64,000 nucleotides of DNA from JAGVSZ01 sp019137045. GTDB lineage: Bacteria; Pseudomonadota; Gammaproteobacteria; Burkholderiales; SG8-39. The notes under the pieces were generated by a model. The model was not told the origin of the DNA. It was given only the letters and a program-made list of their open reading frames with translations, and did no database searches. Shown here one piece after another: positions 29,712 to 44,900 of the stretch. How positions within the stretch are numbered: the first letter of the stretch is position 1; the number at the start of each line of letters is the position of its first letter. The stretch is taken from contig JAXMFT010000001.1 in assembly GCA_046347635.1 (NCBI GenBank), forward strand, positions 372,001-436,000, in the 5' to 3' direction. Made by a program: the position numbers and the translations under genes.

Positions 29712-30983
29712 TCACCCGACCCGCTCTGCGCCGGGCCCGCGCCCTTCCCCACCGTCCGCCGTCCGCACCGGACTGCCCGCGCCGCGCGGCGGCGGAACCT
29801 TCATCCCGGCCGCGACCGCGGCCCAGAGCGCCATCAGCGCGGCGCACAGCGCGAACACCCCGCGCGCGCCGAAGTGCTGCGCGAACACGCCGCCCAGCGC
29901 GCCGCCGGCGAAGAGGCCGAACGCCTGGGTCGTATTGTAGACCCCCAGCGCAGTCGCCTTGGCGTGCGCGGGCGCGACGCGCGTCACGAGCGACGGGATC
30001 GCCGCTTCCAGCAGGTTGAACCCGACGAAGAACGCGAGCAATCCGAGCACGATGCGACCCAAGCCAGTGGCCCACCCGGTGAGCCACACCTGCGCGGCCC
30101 CGAGCAGCGCGATCGAGCCGAGGAAGAGGCGCCGCGCGCGGCCGTGGCGCTCCGCGGCGAGCAGCGGCGGGACCATCAGCACGAAGGAGGCGGCGATCAC
30201 CGGCAGATAGACCTTCCAGTGGTCGGCGACCGCGAGGCCGCCGCGCTCGACCAGCAGCGGCGGGACGACCACGAACATCGCCATCTGCGCGGTGTGCAGC
30301 GCGAAGATGCCCAGGTTGAGCCGCAGGAGCTCCGCGTTGCGCAGCACCCCGCGCACGGTCGCCGCCGCGAGGTCGGGCGCCGCCTGCCCGTGCGCCGCGG
30401 GCTCGGGCGGAACGAGCCGCCGCGTCACCCAGATGCCGGCGAGCGCCAGCACCCCGGTGAGCGCGAAGATGCCGCCCATGCCGATGCCGCGATAGAGCGC
30501 CGGCGCGGCCACCAGCGACAGCGCGAACATCAGCCCGATCGACGCGCCGATGATGGCCATCGCCTTGGTGCGGTGCTCCTCGCGGGTGAGGTCGGCGGCG
30601 AGCGCCATCACCGCCGCGCTGATCGCGCCGGAGCCCTGGATCGCGCGGCCGAGAATGGTGAGGTAGATGTCGGTCGCCGCGGCGGCGACGAAGCTGCCGG
30701 CGGCGAACAGGAGCAGGCCGAGCACGATCATGCGCTTGCGGCCGTAGCGGTCGGCGGCCACGCCGTAGGGGATCTGCAGGATCGCCTGCGTGAGGCCGTA
30801 GGCGCCGAGCGCGACGCCGACCAGCGTCAGGTTGTCGCCGCCCGCGAGGTGCGGCGCATGCACCGCGAACACCGGCAGGATGAGGAAGAGGCCGAGCATC
30901 CGCAGCGCGAACAGCGACGCGAGCGAGAGGCCGGCACGGAGCTCTGCCGGCGACATGCGGCCGGCCCGGGGGGAATCCTGCAT
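29712..30983 (-). CDS. Major facilitator superfamily transporter
   Basis: A 423-residue protein with about 12 hydrophobic segments and the MFS signature ADRYGRKRMIVLGLLLF in the first cytoplasmic loop. The N-terminal half includes ALRMLGLFLILPVFAVHAPH and IPYGVAADRYG, resembling YajR/drug-efflux-type MFS proteins. ATG 30983 (MQDSPRAGRM) is preferred over the internal ATG at 30956. In Betaproteobacteria an MFS gene commonly lies between ssb and divergent uvrA, as here. The substrate is unknown. Confidence 0.9.
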   Translation of the reverse strand: MQDSPRAGRMSPAELRAGLSLASLFALRMLGLFLILPVFAVHAPHLAGGDNLTLVGVALGAYGLTQAILQIPYGVAADRYGRKRMIVLGLLLFAAGSFVAAAATDIYLTILGRAIQGSGAISAAVMALAADLTREEHRTKAMAIIGASIGLMFALSLVAAPALYRGIGMGGIFALTGVLALAGIWVTRRLVPPEPAAHGQAAPDLAAATVRGVLRNAELLRLNLGIFALHTAQMAMFVVVPPLLVERGGLAVADHWKVYLPVIAASFVLMVPPLLAAERHGRARRLFLGSIALLGAAQVWLTGWATGLGRIVLGLLAFFVGFNLLEAAIPSLVTRVAPAHAKATALGVYNTTQAFGLFAGGALGGVFAQHFGARGVFALCAALMALWAAVAAGMKVPPPRGAGSPVRTADGGEGRGPGAERVG

Positions 30984-31123
30984 GGGAAGCGCGAAGGAAG
31001 GGCGCCCGGATATTAGCCGATTCGCCCTCCCGCACGCGCCCCGGCGTCGCCGGCGGGGGAAAAGGTGGCGCCGGCCGGGCCGACTCTCGTACACTAGCGG
31101 ATTCCCTTCGCCCCATCGGCAGC

Positions 31124-33975
<2,852 letters not shown>

Positions 33976-33984
33976 GGGCCATGC

Positions 33985-35864
33985 CCGCCCTGGGGCCGGT
34001 TCTCGCTCAAGCAGTCGCTGCGCTTGATCGCCGAGCCGGCGAGCAGGGTGCCGAACGCGTCGGCCCGGCATCGGCTTCGCGAAGGAAGCCCGCGCCTCGT
34101 CGCGGCCGCGGCTCGCGAGGAAGTCGCGCTGCGACTGCGTCTCCACGCCTTCGGCCACCGCGAGCCGGGGCAGTGCGGGAGCGCGATGACCGCGATGACG
34201 ATCGCGGCGTCGTCCGGGTTCGTGTCCACGTCGGTCACGAACGCGCGGTCGATCTTCGGCTCGTCGATCAGGAAGCGCTTGAGGTAGCTCAAGGACGAGC
34301 AGGCCTGGCGGTGCCGAAGTCGTCGACCGCGAGCGTGATGCCGAGGCCTGCCCAGGCTCGTGCAACATGCGCACGTTGCGCTCGGCGTGGTCCATGATCG
34401 CGCCCTCGGTGATCTCCAGGGCGAGGTGCGAGGAATTGACGCCGGTCGCCTTGAGCGCGCCACCACCGACTGCGTGACGTGCGCCTTGAACTGCTTGCTC
34501 GACACGTTCACCGAGATGCGCGGCACGCGCATGCCGGCCGCCTGCCAGGCCTTGATCTGCCGGCACGCTGCGTGCAGCACCCACTCGCCGAGCGGCACCG
34601 CAGCCCCGACTCCTCGGCCACCGGGATGAACTCGCCCAGCGGCACCAGGCGCGCGTCGGGTGCTTCCAGCGCACCAGCGCCTCGGCGCCGGTGCCGCGGC
34701 CGTTCTGCACCCGCACCTTGGGCTGGTAGAACAGGCGCAGCTCGTCGTTCCTCGATCAGCACCCATGATTCCGCGCTCTCGATGCTGAGCCGCGCGATCG
34801 AGCCGGCGTTGAGGTTGCGCGCGTAAGCTTCCGCCGCCACCACCTTCCTGGCGCGCGTGCCGCATCGCGACGCCGGCGTTCGGCAGCGCGCTCGTCTCCA
34901 TCCCGTCGTCGAGGAAGACGGCGATGCCGACAACTCGAGGGCAACAGCACGTCCTGCCCCGGCGCGGAACGGCGACTGTCGCGGCCTGGATGCGCTGCGC
35001 GATCAGCGCCGCCGAGATCGCCGCTCGGCATGTCGGTGAGCAGGAGCGCGAACTCCTCGCCGTCGAGCTTCGCGACGCTCGGACCAGATGCCGGGCTTGC
35101 CGTCGCGCGCGATCGACTCGGCTGCCGCGCAGCGCAGTCGAGCCGCAGCGCAGGCGCGCCTTCGCCGAGCAGGTCCGCCACGCCATCCCGAGGGCCTCGT
35201 CACCTCCTCCAGCCGGTCGAAGCCGAGGAGGAGCACCGCGCCGGTGTTGCCGGCGCGCGCGGACTGCCGCAGCGCGCAGCGCTCGACGCGGTCGGCGAAC
35301 GGCCGCCAGTTGCAGGCAGCCCGATGACCACGTCGTAGTTCGCGAGGCGGTCGCGGTAGGCCTTGGCCGACAGCGTGTTGCGCAGGCGCAGCGCAGGCTC
35401 GCTCGAAGATCGACCGGCTTGGCGAGAAAGTCGGTGGCGCCGAGCTCGAGCGCCTTCAGCTTGGTCTCGGAGTCGGTGGCCGAGGTAGGCACGATCACCG
35501 GGACGTGGCTGAGCCGTCGTCAGCGCTGCGTGCCGCTCAAGTCTCGAAGCCGGCATCATCTCCGGCATCACCAGGTCGAGCAGCACCGTCCGGGCGCCGG
35601 TCGGCCATCAGCCCGATCGCCTCGCGCGGCGCGGAGGTGGGCACGAACTCGCGGTAGCCGGCCTCCTCGAGGAAGGTCTGCAGGACCTCGATGTTGAGCA
35701 GCTCGTCGTCGATCATCATGATGACCAGGTCGCTCGCGGGCTCGCTCTCCCACTCGGCGCCGCCTTGCGCGCGCTTCGGGCGCGAAGCGCGCGATGCGGT
35801 TGGCGAGCGCCGGCTGGCCGGGCAGCCGCAGCTCGGAGGCGCTCTCGAAGGTGATCGCGTTCAT
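33985..35864 (-). CDS. Response regulator REC-GGDEF-EAL, cyclic-di-GMP signalling (frameshifted; 3' end approximate)
   Basis: ATG 35864 (MNAITFESASELRLPGQPAL) opens a protein of about 620 residues readable in pieces. REC domain: MMIDDELLNIEVLQTFLEEA and later SATDSETKLKALELGATDFL. GGDEF-type domain: VAKLDGEEFALLLTDMPS, where the signature reads DGEEF. EAL domain: PKVRVQNG, GAEALVRWKHP, PRISVNVSSKQFKAHVTQSV, LALEITEGAIMDHAERN, PKIDRAFVTDVDTNPDDAAI, AEGVETQSQRDFL. The EAL motif and the EITE and EGVET blocks are intact, so c-di-GMP hydrolysis is the likelier output; the GGDEF site looks degenerate. It lies 110 bp downstream of the hybrid kinase, its probable partner through the kinase's HPt domain. 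It converges with uvrA. Confidence 0.82.
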
Positions 35865-35974
35865 GATGGCTCCGTCATCTGGTCGCGGGAGTCGCGGCGC
35901 ACGCGCAATTCGTGCCGGATTCGGCTGCTGTCGCCGGGGCACGCGTGAACCACTGCGCATTCCGGGCCGCGCGC

Positions 35975-38450
35975 CTAGGCGGCGGCCTCTTCTTCCGGCA
36001 CCACCATGCGCCGGGCGAGCCGTGCAGCGCGACAAGGCCGCCCGCGCACCGTACCCATCAGCGGCCGCTTCGCACAGGTCTCGAGCGTCGAGCCCGGCAC
36101 CGTGAAGGCGTCGTAGCCCACCGTCCCGCCAGCGCCGCTGGCCAGTGGGCAGGCGCGGCGAGCTCGGGGAACTTGCCCGCCCGCAGCTCGAGCTCCATCG
36201 CCGCGAGCTGCTCGTCGAACGCGCGGCGAACTTGCGCCGCCGCGCGCAACCGCGGGTGGTTCGCAGGCCGCGACACGACCGGCGCGCCGTCGTCGGCGGC
36301 CGCCAGTGTGGCGGCCAGCGCCACCGTGTGCTCTTCGACCGGGCTGATCCGGGCCGGGGCGCACGCCCTGGACGCGCCGTCGCCAGCTTCTCGGCCAGCG
36401 CGCCGAGCAGCACGTCGATGTCGATCAGCTTGGGTGACGTAGCCGGTGCGGCCGGCGGCGGGGATCTCCCTGCTCGAAGCCCTTCATCGCATGGGCAGTG
36501 AGCGCGATGATCGGCACCTTCGACCCGCGCCCGCGCAGCGGCCTGGTGGCGGTGTAGCCGTCCATCACCGGCATCGACATGTCCATGAGAATGGCGTCGT
36601 AGGCGGTGCGCGTGGCCTTGTCGATGCACGATCGGCCGTTCTCGGCCTCGTCGGTGACGAGGGCCCGCCTCCGCCAGCACCAGCGTGACGAGCTCGCGGT
36701 TCTCGGCCGCGTCGTCCACGACCAGGATCTTCCGCGCCAGGAACTCCAGCGCGCCTGCGCCGGCCGCGGCCTCCTCCTCGACGTGCGCCGCCTCGGCCAG
36801 GTCGAGCGCATCCACCCCGGCGAGCGCACCGGTGTCGAGCGTCGCGGCCGAACGTGCTGCCCTTACCGGCCGCGCTCGTCACCGTGATGTCGCCGCCGAG
36901 CGCGCAGGCAGGGTGCGGCTGAGCACCAGGCCGAGGCCGGTGCCGCCGAACTGCGCGTGACCGAGCCTCGGCCTGTACGAACGCCTGGAAGAGCTTCCCG
37001 ATCTTGTCCTCCAGGATGCCGACGCCGGTGTCGATCACGTCGATCGCGAGCTGCGGGCTGCTCCGCGTACCCTGCATCCGCGCCACCACGCGCACCCGCC
37101 GCGCTCGGTGAACAGCGCGTTGCCCGCGAGGTTGGTGACGATCTGCCGCAGCCGCCCGGGATCGGACTGGATCTTCGCCGGCAGCGGCGTCGCCGCCTCA
37201 GACGCGGCAATGACGCCCTTCTCGCGCGCGCGCCTAGACACCTTGACCACCTCGCGGATCACCTTGTGCGGCTCGCAGTCGATGCAGCAGCTCCACCTCC
37301 ATGCGGCCATTTCGACCTTGGACAGGTCGAGGATGTCGTTGATCAGCTCGATCAGGTGCTGTCGAGTGGATGGTGTCGAGGTGCTTGCGCGCCTCGCGCC
37401 GGCACCCCAGCCGCGCTTGAGCACCTCGGTGAAGCCGAGGATGGCCGTTCATCGGCGTGCGGATCTCGTGGCTCATGTTGGCGAGGAAGTCGCTCTTCGC
37501 GCAGTTCGCCGCCTCGGCCTCCTCCTTCGCCTTGCGCAGCGTCGACCTTGTTCTCCTCGAGCTGCGTCCCGTCGTCGAAGCTGATCAGCACGCCGCCCGG
37601 CTTGCCGTCGCCGCCGCGACCGGCGAGGCGTTGCCGAAGGTGTGCGCAGCTTCGCGGCAGCGTCGGCTGAGTGCAGCATGCAATCGCGCTGCGACGTTCT
37701 CGCGCAGCGCCGCGGTCCACGGCGCGGCGTCGCCAGCGAGCGCCGCGCCGTCGGGCGCGCGCCAGCCAGGCTCGGCCGGCTGCCGGCCGAGCAGGTGCTC
37801 GGGGGCGCGCCGACAGGCGTCGCGAACGCCTGGTTGGCGGCGATGGTCTGCTTCTTGTCGATCACCAGCAGGCCCTCGGCGAGCGTGTCGAGGGCAGCGC
37901 GCGCAACCCGGCACCGCCTGCGACGGGTCGAGGTGGCGCAGCATGCGCGCGAGGTAAGTAGAACGAGGTGAAGCACGCGAGCAGCATGAACCCGGCGAGG
38001 TACAGCCACGGCATCTCCATGCCGAACGCGCTCGGCACGCCGGTGGGCTGGAACGCCATCTCGAGCTGGCCCCAGCGCGCCTTGTTGGCGAAGATCGGCA
38101 CCACGATCTGCTCGACCGGTGGAGCCGGTCGCCGGCAAGCGCCTTGCTCGGTGGCGTGGTCGCCGGCGGCGACGACCAGCGTCCCGTCGGCGCGGCGCAC
38201 GCCCGCCGAGCGCGAGTCGCCTTGTGCGCTCGAGCATGAAGGATCAGCATCGCCTGCACGCGCGGCACCAGCTGGGTTCCGCGACCCCGGTGCTCGACGC
38301 CGCCGCCGCCAGCTCCGGCGAGCGCGGTGCAGCCCTCGCGCAGCGCCCGGCGCGGTCGAGCACGGGGACGAAGAACGCCGCGGCAGGCACGTGCTGCGAC
38401 CAGGAACGAGAGCCCGATCGAGAGGTAGGTGCGGTGGTCAGACCCTTCAT
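35975..38450 (-). CDS. Hybrid sensor histidine kinase with REC and HPt domains (frameshifted)
   Basis: About 825 residues from ATG 38450 to TAG 35975, readable across several frames. First TM helix (YLSIGLSFLVAA region); periplasmic sensor with VEQIVVPIFANKARWGQLEM; second TM helix (LYLAGFMLLACFTSFYL); PAS-like LAEGLLVIDKKQTIAANQAF; HisKA MSHEIRTPMNG with phospho-accepting His; HATPase blocks (NLAGNALFTERGG, VIDTGVGILEDKIGKLFQAF, GGDITVTSAAGKGSTF); REC domain KILVVDDAAENRELVTLVLA with LMDMSMPVMDGYTA; and a C-terminal HPt domain ending near VGYDAFTVPGSTLE. This is a phosphorelay kinase. Its start overlaps the stop of the giant surface-protein gene (ATGA) and the response regulator follows, so all three are co-transcribed. 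Confidence 0.85.
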
Positions 38451-38960
38451 GCCCGGTGCTCCTCCCTGAACGCCTGCGCGATGCGCGCGATGCCGCGCGC
38501 AGCGCGATGTCCGCGCCGACCGCGTCGCGGCCGAGCAGTTCTCCGCCATCTCCTCGAGCGACTCGTCGTCCTCGTCGTCCACGATCCGCCGACGCGCCCA
38601 GCACCGGCAGCAGGTCGACCAGCCGCCACGCCGGGATCGACGACAGCAGGCTCGCGATCAGCAGCGCCGCGCCCCCGCGCAGGGCCACAGGACGTAGCCG
38701 ACCGAGAGGCCGGTGCTGACCGCGAAGACGGAGGCCGCGACGCGCGTCTCGACCACCGCGTCCTGCTGGACTTCCTCGCGCAGCTTGTTCAATTCCTGCT
38801 GGAACACCTCCTCGCGCACCGCGGCGACCCCGCGGGCGGGGGGCGCCTTGACCTCCGTCTCGATCACCGCCGCGCGCCTGCAGCGCAATCGATGTCGCCG
38901 GCCATGCGCGGGTCGGCCGCACAGCCAGCCCGCGGAGGAGGAGGCCTGATCGTACCGCAG
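38447..38960 (-). other. C-terminal membrane-associated region of the giant protein
   Basis: Readable as EEVFQQELNKLREEVQQDAV (amphipathic, possibly coiled coil), VASVFAVSTGLSVGYVLWPL, then GGAALLIASLLSSIPAWRLV and an acidic stretch DDEDDESLEE before the stop. Two adjacent hydrophobic stretches suggest a membrane hairpin or anchor at the very end of the polypeptide. From memory, similar STGLSVGYVLW endings occur in other giant DUF4347 proteins. This supports the view that the whole 16 kb is one gene. Confidence 0.65.
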
Positions 38961-41900
38961 TCGAACCGCCGATCACGGCGGTCGGCGCGACCGCCACGCG
39001 GCAACAGTCACCGCGGCGCTCGACCGCGGCCGGCGCGTTCTCGGCGAAGACCAGCGCGGGTGCAGTCGGCGCGCCCCCGCCTCCGCCGGCGCCATGCGCG
39101 CCGCGAGGACACCTGACCGGCGCCAGCGCCGAGCTCGGGTGCCAGGTCGGCCCAGGCACGGGCGGCGGCGGCAGCAGAGGCGGCGGGCGGGGGCGGCAAG
39201 GGCGGCGGCGGGGAGAATTGGCGAGGGCGGCGGCGCCACCGAGACCGCGCCGATCGCCATCGTGTTCCCCGCCGCGGCGTAGACCGTCCGTCGTGGACGA
39301 GAGCAGCCGAACGAGTCGGCGCCCGACGTGCCGGTGGGCGCCAGGTACTGCGGGTTGCCGGCGGCGATGTCGGCGGCAGCGACGACATGGTCGAGCGCAA
39401 CCGCCGCGCCGCCCAGCGAGAGGCGCGCCGAGGGTCAGGAGCGCGGTGATCCGCACGTGGTCGAGCGCATCGCCGTCGACATCGACGAAGCCGAAATCGG
39501 CGAGGGAGGTGAAGCTGTAGGCGGCCGCGGGGGCAGCAGCGCGACGCTGCCGTCCGCGGCGCCCGGCGCGTCGTTGACCAGGGTCACCGTGATCATCACC
39601 GTCGCGTCGCCGGAGACCAGCGCGCCGTCGCTCACGCTGATGGTGAAGCTGTCGGCGCCGGCGAAGTCCGCGTTCGGCGTGTACACGAAACTGCCGTCGG
39701 CGTTGAACAGCACCGTGCACCGTTCGCGGGGCCGGCGACAGGCGTGGCGGTGATCGGGTTGCCGTCCTCGTCGCCGTCGTTCGCGAGCGCGCCCGCGGCG
39801 CCGGGACCGAGACCGTGCCGTCTTCGGCGACGACGTAGGCGTCACCGGTGACGAACGGCGCGTCGTTCGCGTCGGTCACGGCGATCGAAGACGTCTGCGT
39901 GGCGGAGCCGCCAGCTTGTCGTCCACCCGCACGATCACGTCGTAGAGGTTGTTGCCGAGGACGTCGACCGGGGCCTCGAAGTTGGGCGCCGGGTTGAAGG
40001 TCAGCACGCCGCTCGCCGCGTCGATCGAGAAAGCACGCCGCGTCGGCGCCGAGCACCAGGAAGACGAGCGGCTGCCCGTCGACGTCCGTCGCGGTCACCG
40101 TGTTGACGGTGGTGTTCTCCACCACGGTGACCAGGCGGGACGGCGGCAAGGCCGCCGCCAGGGTGACGACCGGCGGGTCGTTCACCAGGGTGGCGATGAT
40201 CGTCATCGTGTTCAGCGCCGGGTCGAACAGCAGGCCGGCAGGACGCCCTGTTATCCCGCACGCTGAACGCTGACTCGCGTAGCCGGCGCCGTTCGCGTTC
40301 GGGACCAGGGATGAAGACGAGCGTGCCGATGTTCGCGACCGGAATCACCACGTCACCGGCAGCGACCGGGAACCCGGCGAGCGTCAGGGGCGCGGCGGGC
40401 GAGATCGAGTCCAGTCCGCACCTCGGTCATCGCGTCGCCGAAGTCGACGTCGTTGAAGCCGAAGTCGCCGGCGCTGAACGTGTAGCTCGCCCTCGTTGGG
40501 TGACGGTCGTGTCGGTCCCGTCGGGCGCGTCGTTGACCGGCAGGACGTCGATCGTGGCCAGGTCGGAATCGACCTGCGCGCCACCGCTCCCGGTCGCGCC
40601 GAGGTCGTCCGTCCCCATCGAAATGAACGCCAGCCCGTTGTAGTTCGGGTCGGAAGGCGTGAACACGAGCCCGTTCAGCGCGGCGTTGATCGCGGCGAGC
40701 GTGCCGGTGAAGATCATGTTCGCGTCGGCGGTCCCGTCGCCGGCGGCGAACCGCGTCAGCCAGCAGTCCGCCGAGGTGTGACCACGCCGTTCGAACCGGC
40801 GAGCCTCACCTCCATCGACGACGCCCCGCCGACGTCGACGTCGGTGATCGAGATCAGGTGCCGCTCGGCCGCGCGAAGGCGGTGGCATGTCCTCGACGTC
40901 GTCGGCCACCAGCAGCGTATTCGCAGGGCGTCGTTGACGGCGATGATGAAGATCGTCACCGACGCGGAATCGGTCTGCGGATCGAGCAGGTGGTTGTCGT
41001 TGATCGTGAGCGTAGGCGTGTCGAAGACGCGGGCCCGGCGCGTCGGAGCCGACGAAGTAGTTGGCCGTGCCGCCGCGAGCAGCGCGTCGATGTCGGCGAC
41101 CGCACCGGTGAGCGTGACGAGCGGCGTGCAGGCCGGCGACGGCGACCGCCGGCAGGCCGCTCACCATCAGCATCCCGGCGTTCACCGACAGCGTCACGGT
41201 CCGCTCGCCGCGCCCGCGTCGGCGTCAGCGACCATGAGCCCTGCCGGCGAGGGCGAGGGAGCTGCCCTCGGTGACCACGCCGCTCGGCTGGGTGATCGTG
41301 ACGATGGGCGGGGCGTTCGCGTCGAGTTGGTCACCGACACGTCCGCCGGGATCGAGCCCGTTGTAAGCGGGTCGGCGCTCGCTGCAGGGGCGAGGACGAC
41401 CGTGTGGGGATGCTGCCGTCGGGGAGCGCGTCGACCACGCCGGTCGCGATCACCGTCTGCACCCGACGTTCCGGTTGCGCTGGTGAAGGTGAGCGAGGCG
41501 GTGCGACGGTACCTTCGGTCGCGTCGCTGGATGCAAGCGTGATGACCCGCGTCGGCAGGCGGCTGGGAGTTCAACACCACCGTGAAGGTCGCGGCCGCTC
41601 CGGACTCGCTCGTCACCAGGCCCGCGACCAGCGTCACGGTGATGCCTGCACGCCGGCCGGCGGCCGTCGACGATGAGCGTGCTCGGGCCGGCGGCGAGGC
41701 AGGCCCGTTCGTGTCCTGCACGCTGAAGGTGAAGCTCGCGGCCGGCGCCCGCCATGCCCGGTACCGGGGTGAAGACGAGCGTGCCGAGCTGCGCGGCGAC
41801 GATCACCTGCCCCGGGGTCACGTTCGACCCGCCGAGCTGCAGCGTCGCGCCCGGCAGCAGCGCAGCCCATCGATCCGCACCGCGCTCGGCCTTGTCCGCC

Positions 41901-44900
41901 GGCATCAGCGTCGCTGAAACCGAAATCGGCCGCGCCGAACGCGCGCGTGTCCTGCTGCGGCATCGACACCGTGTTGTCGGCCCAGTCGGGGCATCGTTCG
42001 CGGGGGTCACGGTGATGGTGACGGAGTCCGGACCGTCGGCAGGCGGGCCGCCCGGCCGCTGTTCAGGTCGTTCGACGAGCGACAGGAACCGGGCCGGTGT
42101 AGTTCAGCGGCGCGGCGAACACCAGGCCGTCGAGCGCGGTGTTGATCACCGCGGCCGTGCCGGTGAAGGACATCGAGGCCGTGCCGGTCCGCTGCCGGAC
42201 CGGTGAGCCCACCGTGCCCGCGAGGGTGACGACCCCGTTCGTCGCGTTGAGGGTGGCTCGACCGGCGCGCCGGCGGCATCGACGTCGGTGATCGAGATCT
42301 GGTTGCCGGCGCCCGCGCTGAAGACGAGCAGCGTGTCCTCCGGCGTCGACACCGCGCCCGGCGTCGTGATCAGCGGCGCGTCGTTCACCGCGGTGAGGTT
42401 GACGGTGACCGGGCCCAGTCCCATTGGGCCCGCACCCGCGCCGGTCGCCCCCATGTCGTCGATCGCGAGGTCGAGCGTGTCGGTCAGCGCAGGCGAATCC
42501 AGGCCGACGGTGGTGACGGTACCGGTGCTCGCCCCGCCGAGCAGCGCGTTGATCTGCGCGACCGTTCCGGTAAGGGTCAGGGTCGGTGTACCTGAGCCCG
42601 CGACCGTCACGCCGGCTCGAACCGGCGGTCCCGCCCAGGAGGCCGGAGATCGAGGACAGGTACACGGTGACGACCGACGCCGGCAGGGCATCGATGTCGG
42701 CGACCGACATCCCGGTCGATACGCGCAGGCGGCACCCGGCGTTCTCGGCCGCGCTGTAGCTCGCCTGGGTGATCGTCGCGGTCGGCCTGTCGTTGACCGC
42801 GAAGCGATCGTCACGGTGGCGGTGCCGACGTTGCTCGCGCTGCCGCCGTCGCTCGCGACAAAGGTGATCCACCCGCTGGGCGGGGCTCGGCGCTTCGGAC
42901 ACGTTCTCGTACCGCACCGTGCAGCACCTGCTGGTAGTTCGCGACCGTGTCGGCGCCGTTCGGCGTCAGCACGCCGGTGACGGAGTTGTACGTCGCGGGG
43001 TGATGCGTGCCGGTCGTGTCCATGGTGAGAATCTCGTCCACGCCGTCGAGGGTTGGTAAGTCGTGACGGTCAGCGACGCGAGGTTCGCGCTGTCGCTGTC
43101 GGCCAGCGCCGCGTCGACGTCGGCGATGCGCACCAGGCCGTTGTTCTCGGTGAACGACCGCGCACGTAATCGGCGCCGACCGCGCCCGAGCTGTCGTTCG
43201 CGTCAAGTCGAGCGTCGGCGCGTCGTCGACCACCACCACCGTGATGTCGACCGTGTCGCCGTCGCTCTGCGCGCCAGCGCCGCCGGTCGCGCCGAGGTCG
43301 CCGGTGGTGATCGACACGCTCGCCAGGCCGTCGTAGTCGAGCAGCGGCGGCGAGCTCATGCCGTCCAGCGCCGCGTTGATATCCGCGATCGTGCCGGTGA
43401 GGTCATCGTGGCGTCGCCGGCGCCGTCGCCACCGTGAAGTGAGACCGCTGGTGCCGGCGAGGGTCAGCGTGCCCTGCACGGCGGTCAGCGTGACTTCCAG
43501 CAGTTGGCCCGGCGTCCGGGTCGCCCAGCCGCGATGCGGGTGCCGTTGCCGGTCGAGAAGACGAGCGCGACGTCCTCGGCGGTGATCACCATGCCGCCAG
43601 GGCACGATGTTCACCAGCGGGTCGTTGGCGACGTTCGCCACCGTGACGGTGACCGTGGCCAGTCGGTCTCGCCGTCGAGGGTCCCGGATCGATGTAGGTG
43701 AAGGTGTCGGTGCCGCTGAAGGCGGCCGCCGACGTGTAGGTAGAGGCGTTGCCGGGGCCGGGCGCGACGGTCCCGCCCTGCCGCTGCTGGGCCGCGTCGA
43801 AACCGACGATCGTAGTCGGCTGGTCGCCGAGCGCGTCGTTCGCGAGCACGTCGCCAGTGACGACCGCGGTGTTCTCGTTCGTCGCGGCGGCGTCGGCGGC
43901 GGCGAGCGGGGTGTCGTTGGCCGGCGCGACGTCGAGCGTAGCGGCGTGCTCAGCGCCGCGGCGAACGCCTCGATGGAGTCCTGGACGCTGAAGTCGAATG
44001 CGGCGTAGCCGAGGCCGTTCGCACGTCCGGGGCCAGGGTGAACACCTGGTCAGCAGCAGGGCGTGCTCAGCAAGGTCATGCCGTCCGCGTCGACCCCACC
44101 GAGCCGGAGCGTGGCGCCGGGCGGGAGCGCGATCGCGTCGATGCGCACGCAGCGAACGCGTGGCCGTGGGCGTCCGGTAGAGCCAGTCGGCGGCGGCGAC
44201 GAAGCTGCGGCTCATGTCCTCGGTCACCGTGATCGTGCCGCTCGCGCCGGCCGGCGCCGTCGTCGACCGGCACGACGTTCACCGTGCGCCCGACCGGCGC
44301 GGAGCTCGCCGTGCCGTCGCTCACCACGTAGACTCGACCGTGCGCAGGCCGGCAGGGTTCTCGCTCGAGGTTCAGGTGATAGGCGACCAGGCACCAGCAC
44401 CGTCTGCCAGTCGGCGAAGCGACGCGGCGCGGTAGAAGTCCGGCGTCGGTAGCGGCGCTCCGCGCCGGTGATGCCGCCCGCGGCCGTGAACGTGACAGGT
44501 CCTCCCGGCGCGACGCCGCAGCGGCCGTGATGCGCACCGTGGCGCCCGCCAGGCGTCGCGGTATCGATGTCGCTCACGGTGAGCGCCGGATCGACCGGCG
44601 TCGCCGGGTCGTTCTCGGTGTAGGCGACCGTCCCGCCCGCGACGACGACCACCGGCGCGTCGTTGACGTTTCGCCACCGGGCCGGCCATCGCGCTGGTGC
44701 TCGTCTCGAGGCGCCGCTGCCGTCGGTGTAGGAGACGGTCACGCGCACGTGCGTCCCGACGTCGGCGTCGCCGAGCGTGTAGTTCAGCGTGTTCACGACC
44801 GGCGCCCAGCTGAAGCCGCCGTCGATCAGGCGCTCCACGGGTGAGCCGAACGGCCGAACCCGTCGGGCTCGGCGAGTCCGCTCGTGTCGGCGAAGACCGT

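Noticed and set aside
31090..31095. Full sigma-70 promoter for uvrA with LexA control
   Set aside because: TACACT looks like a -10, but no -35 at proper spacing and no CTGT-N8-ACAG LexA box was found.
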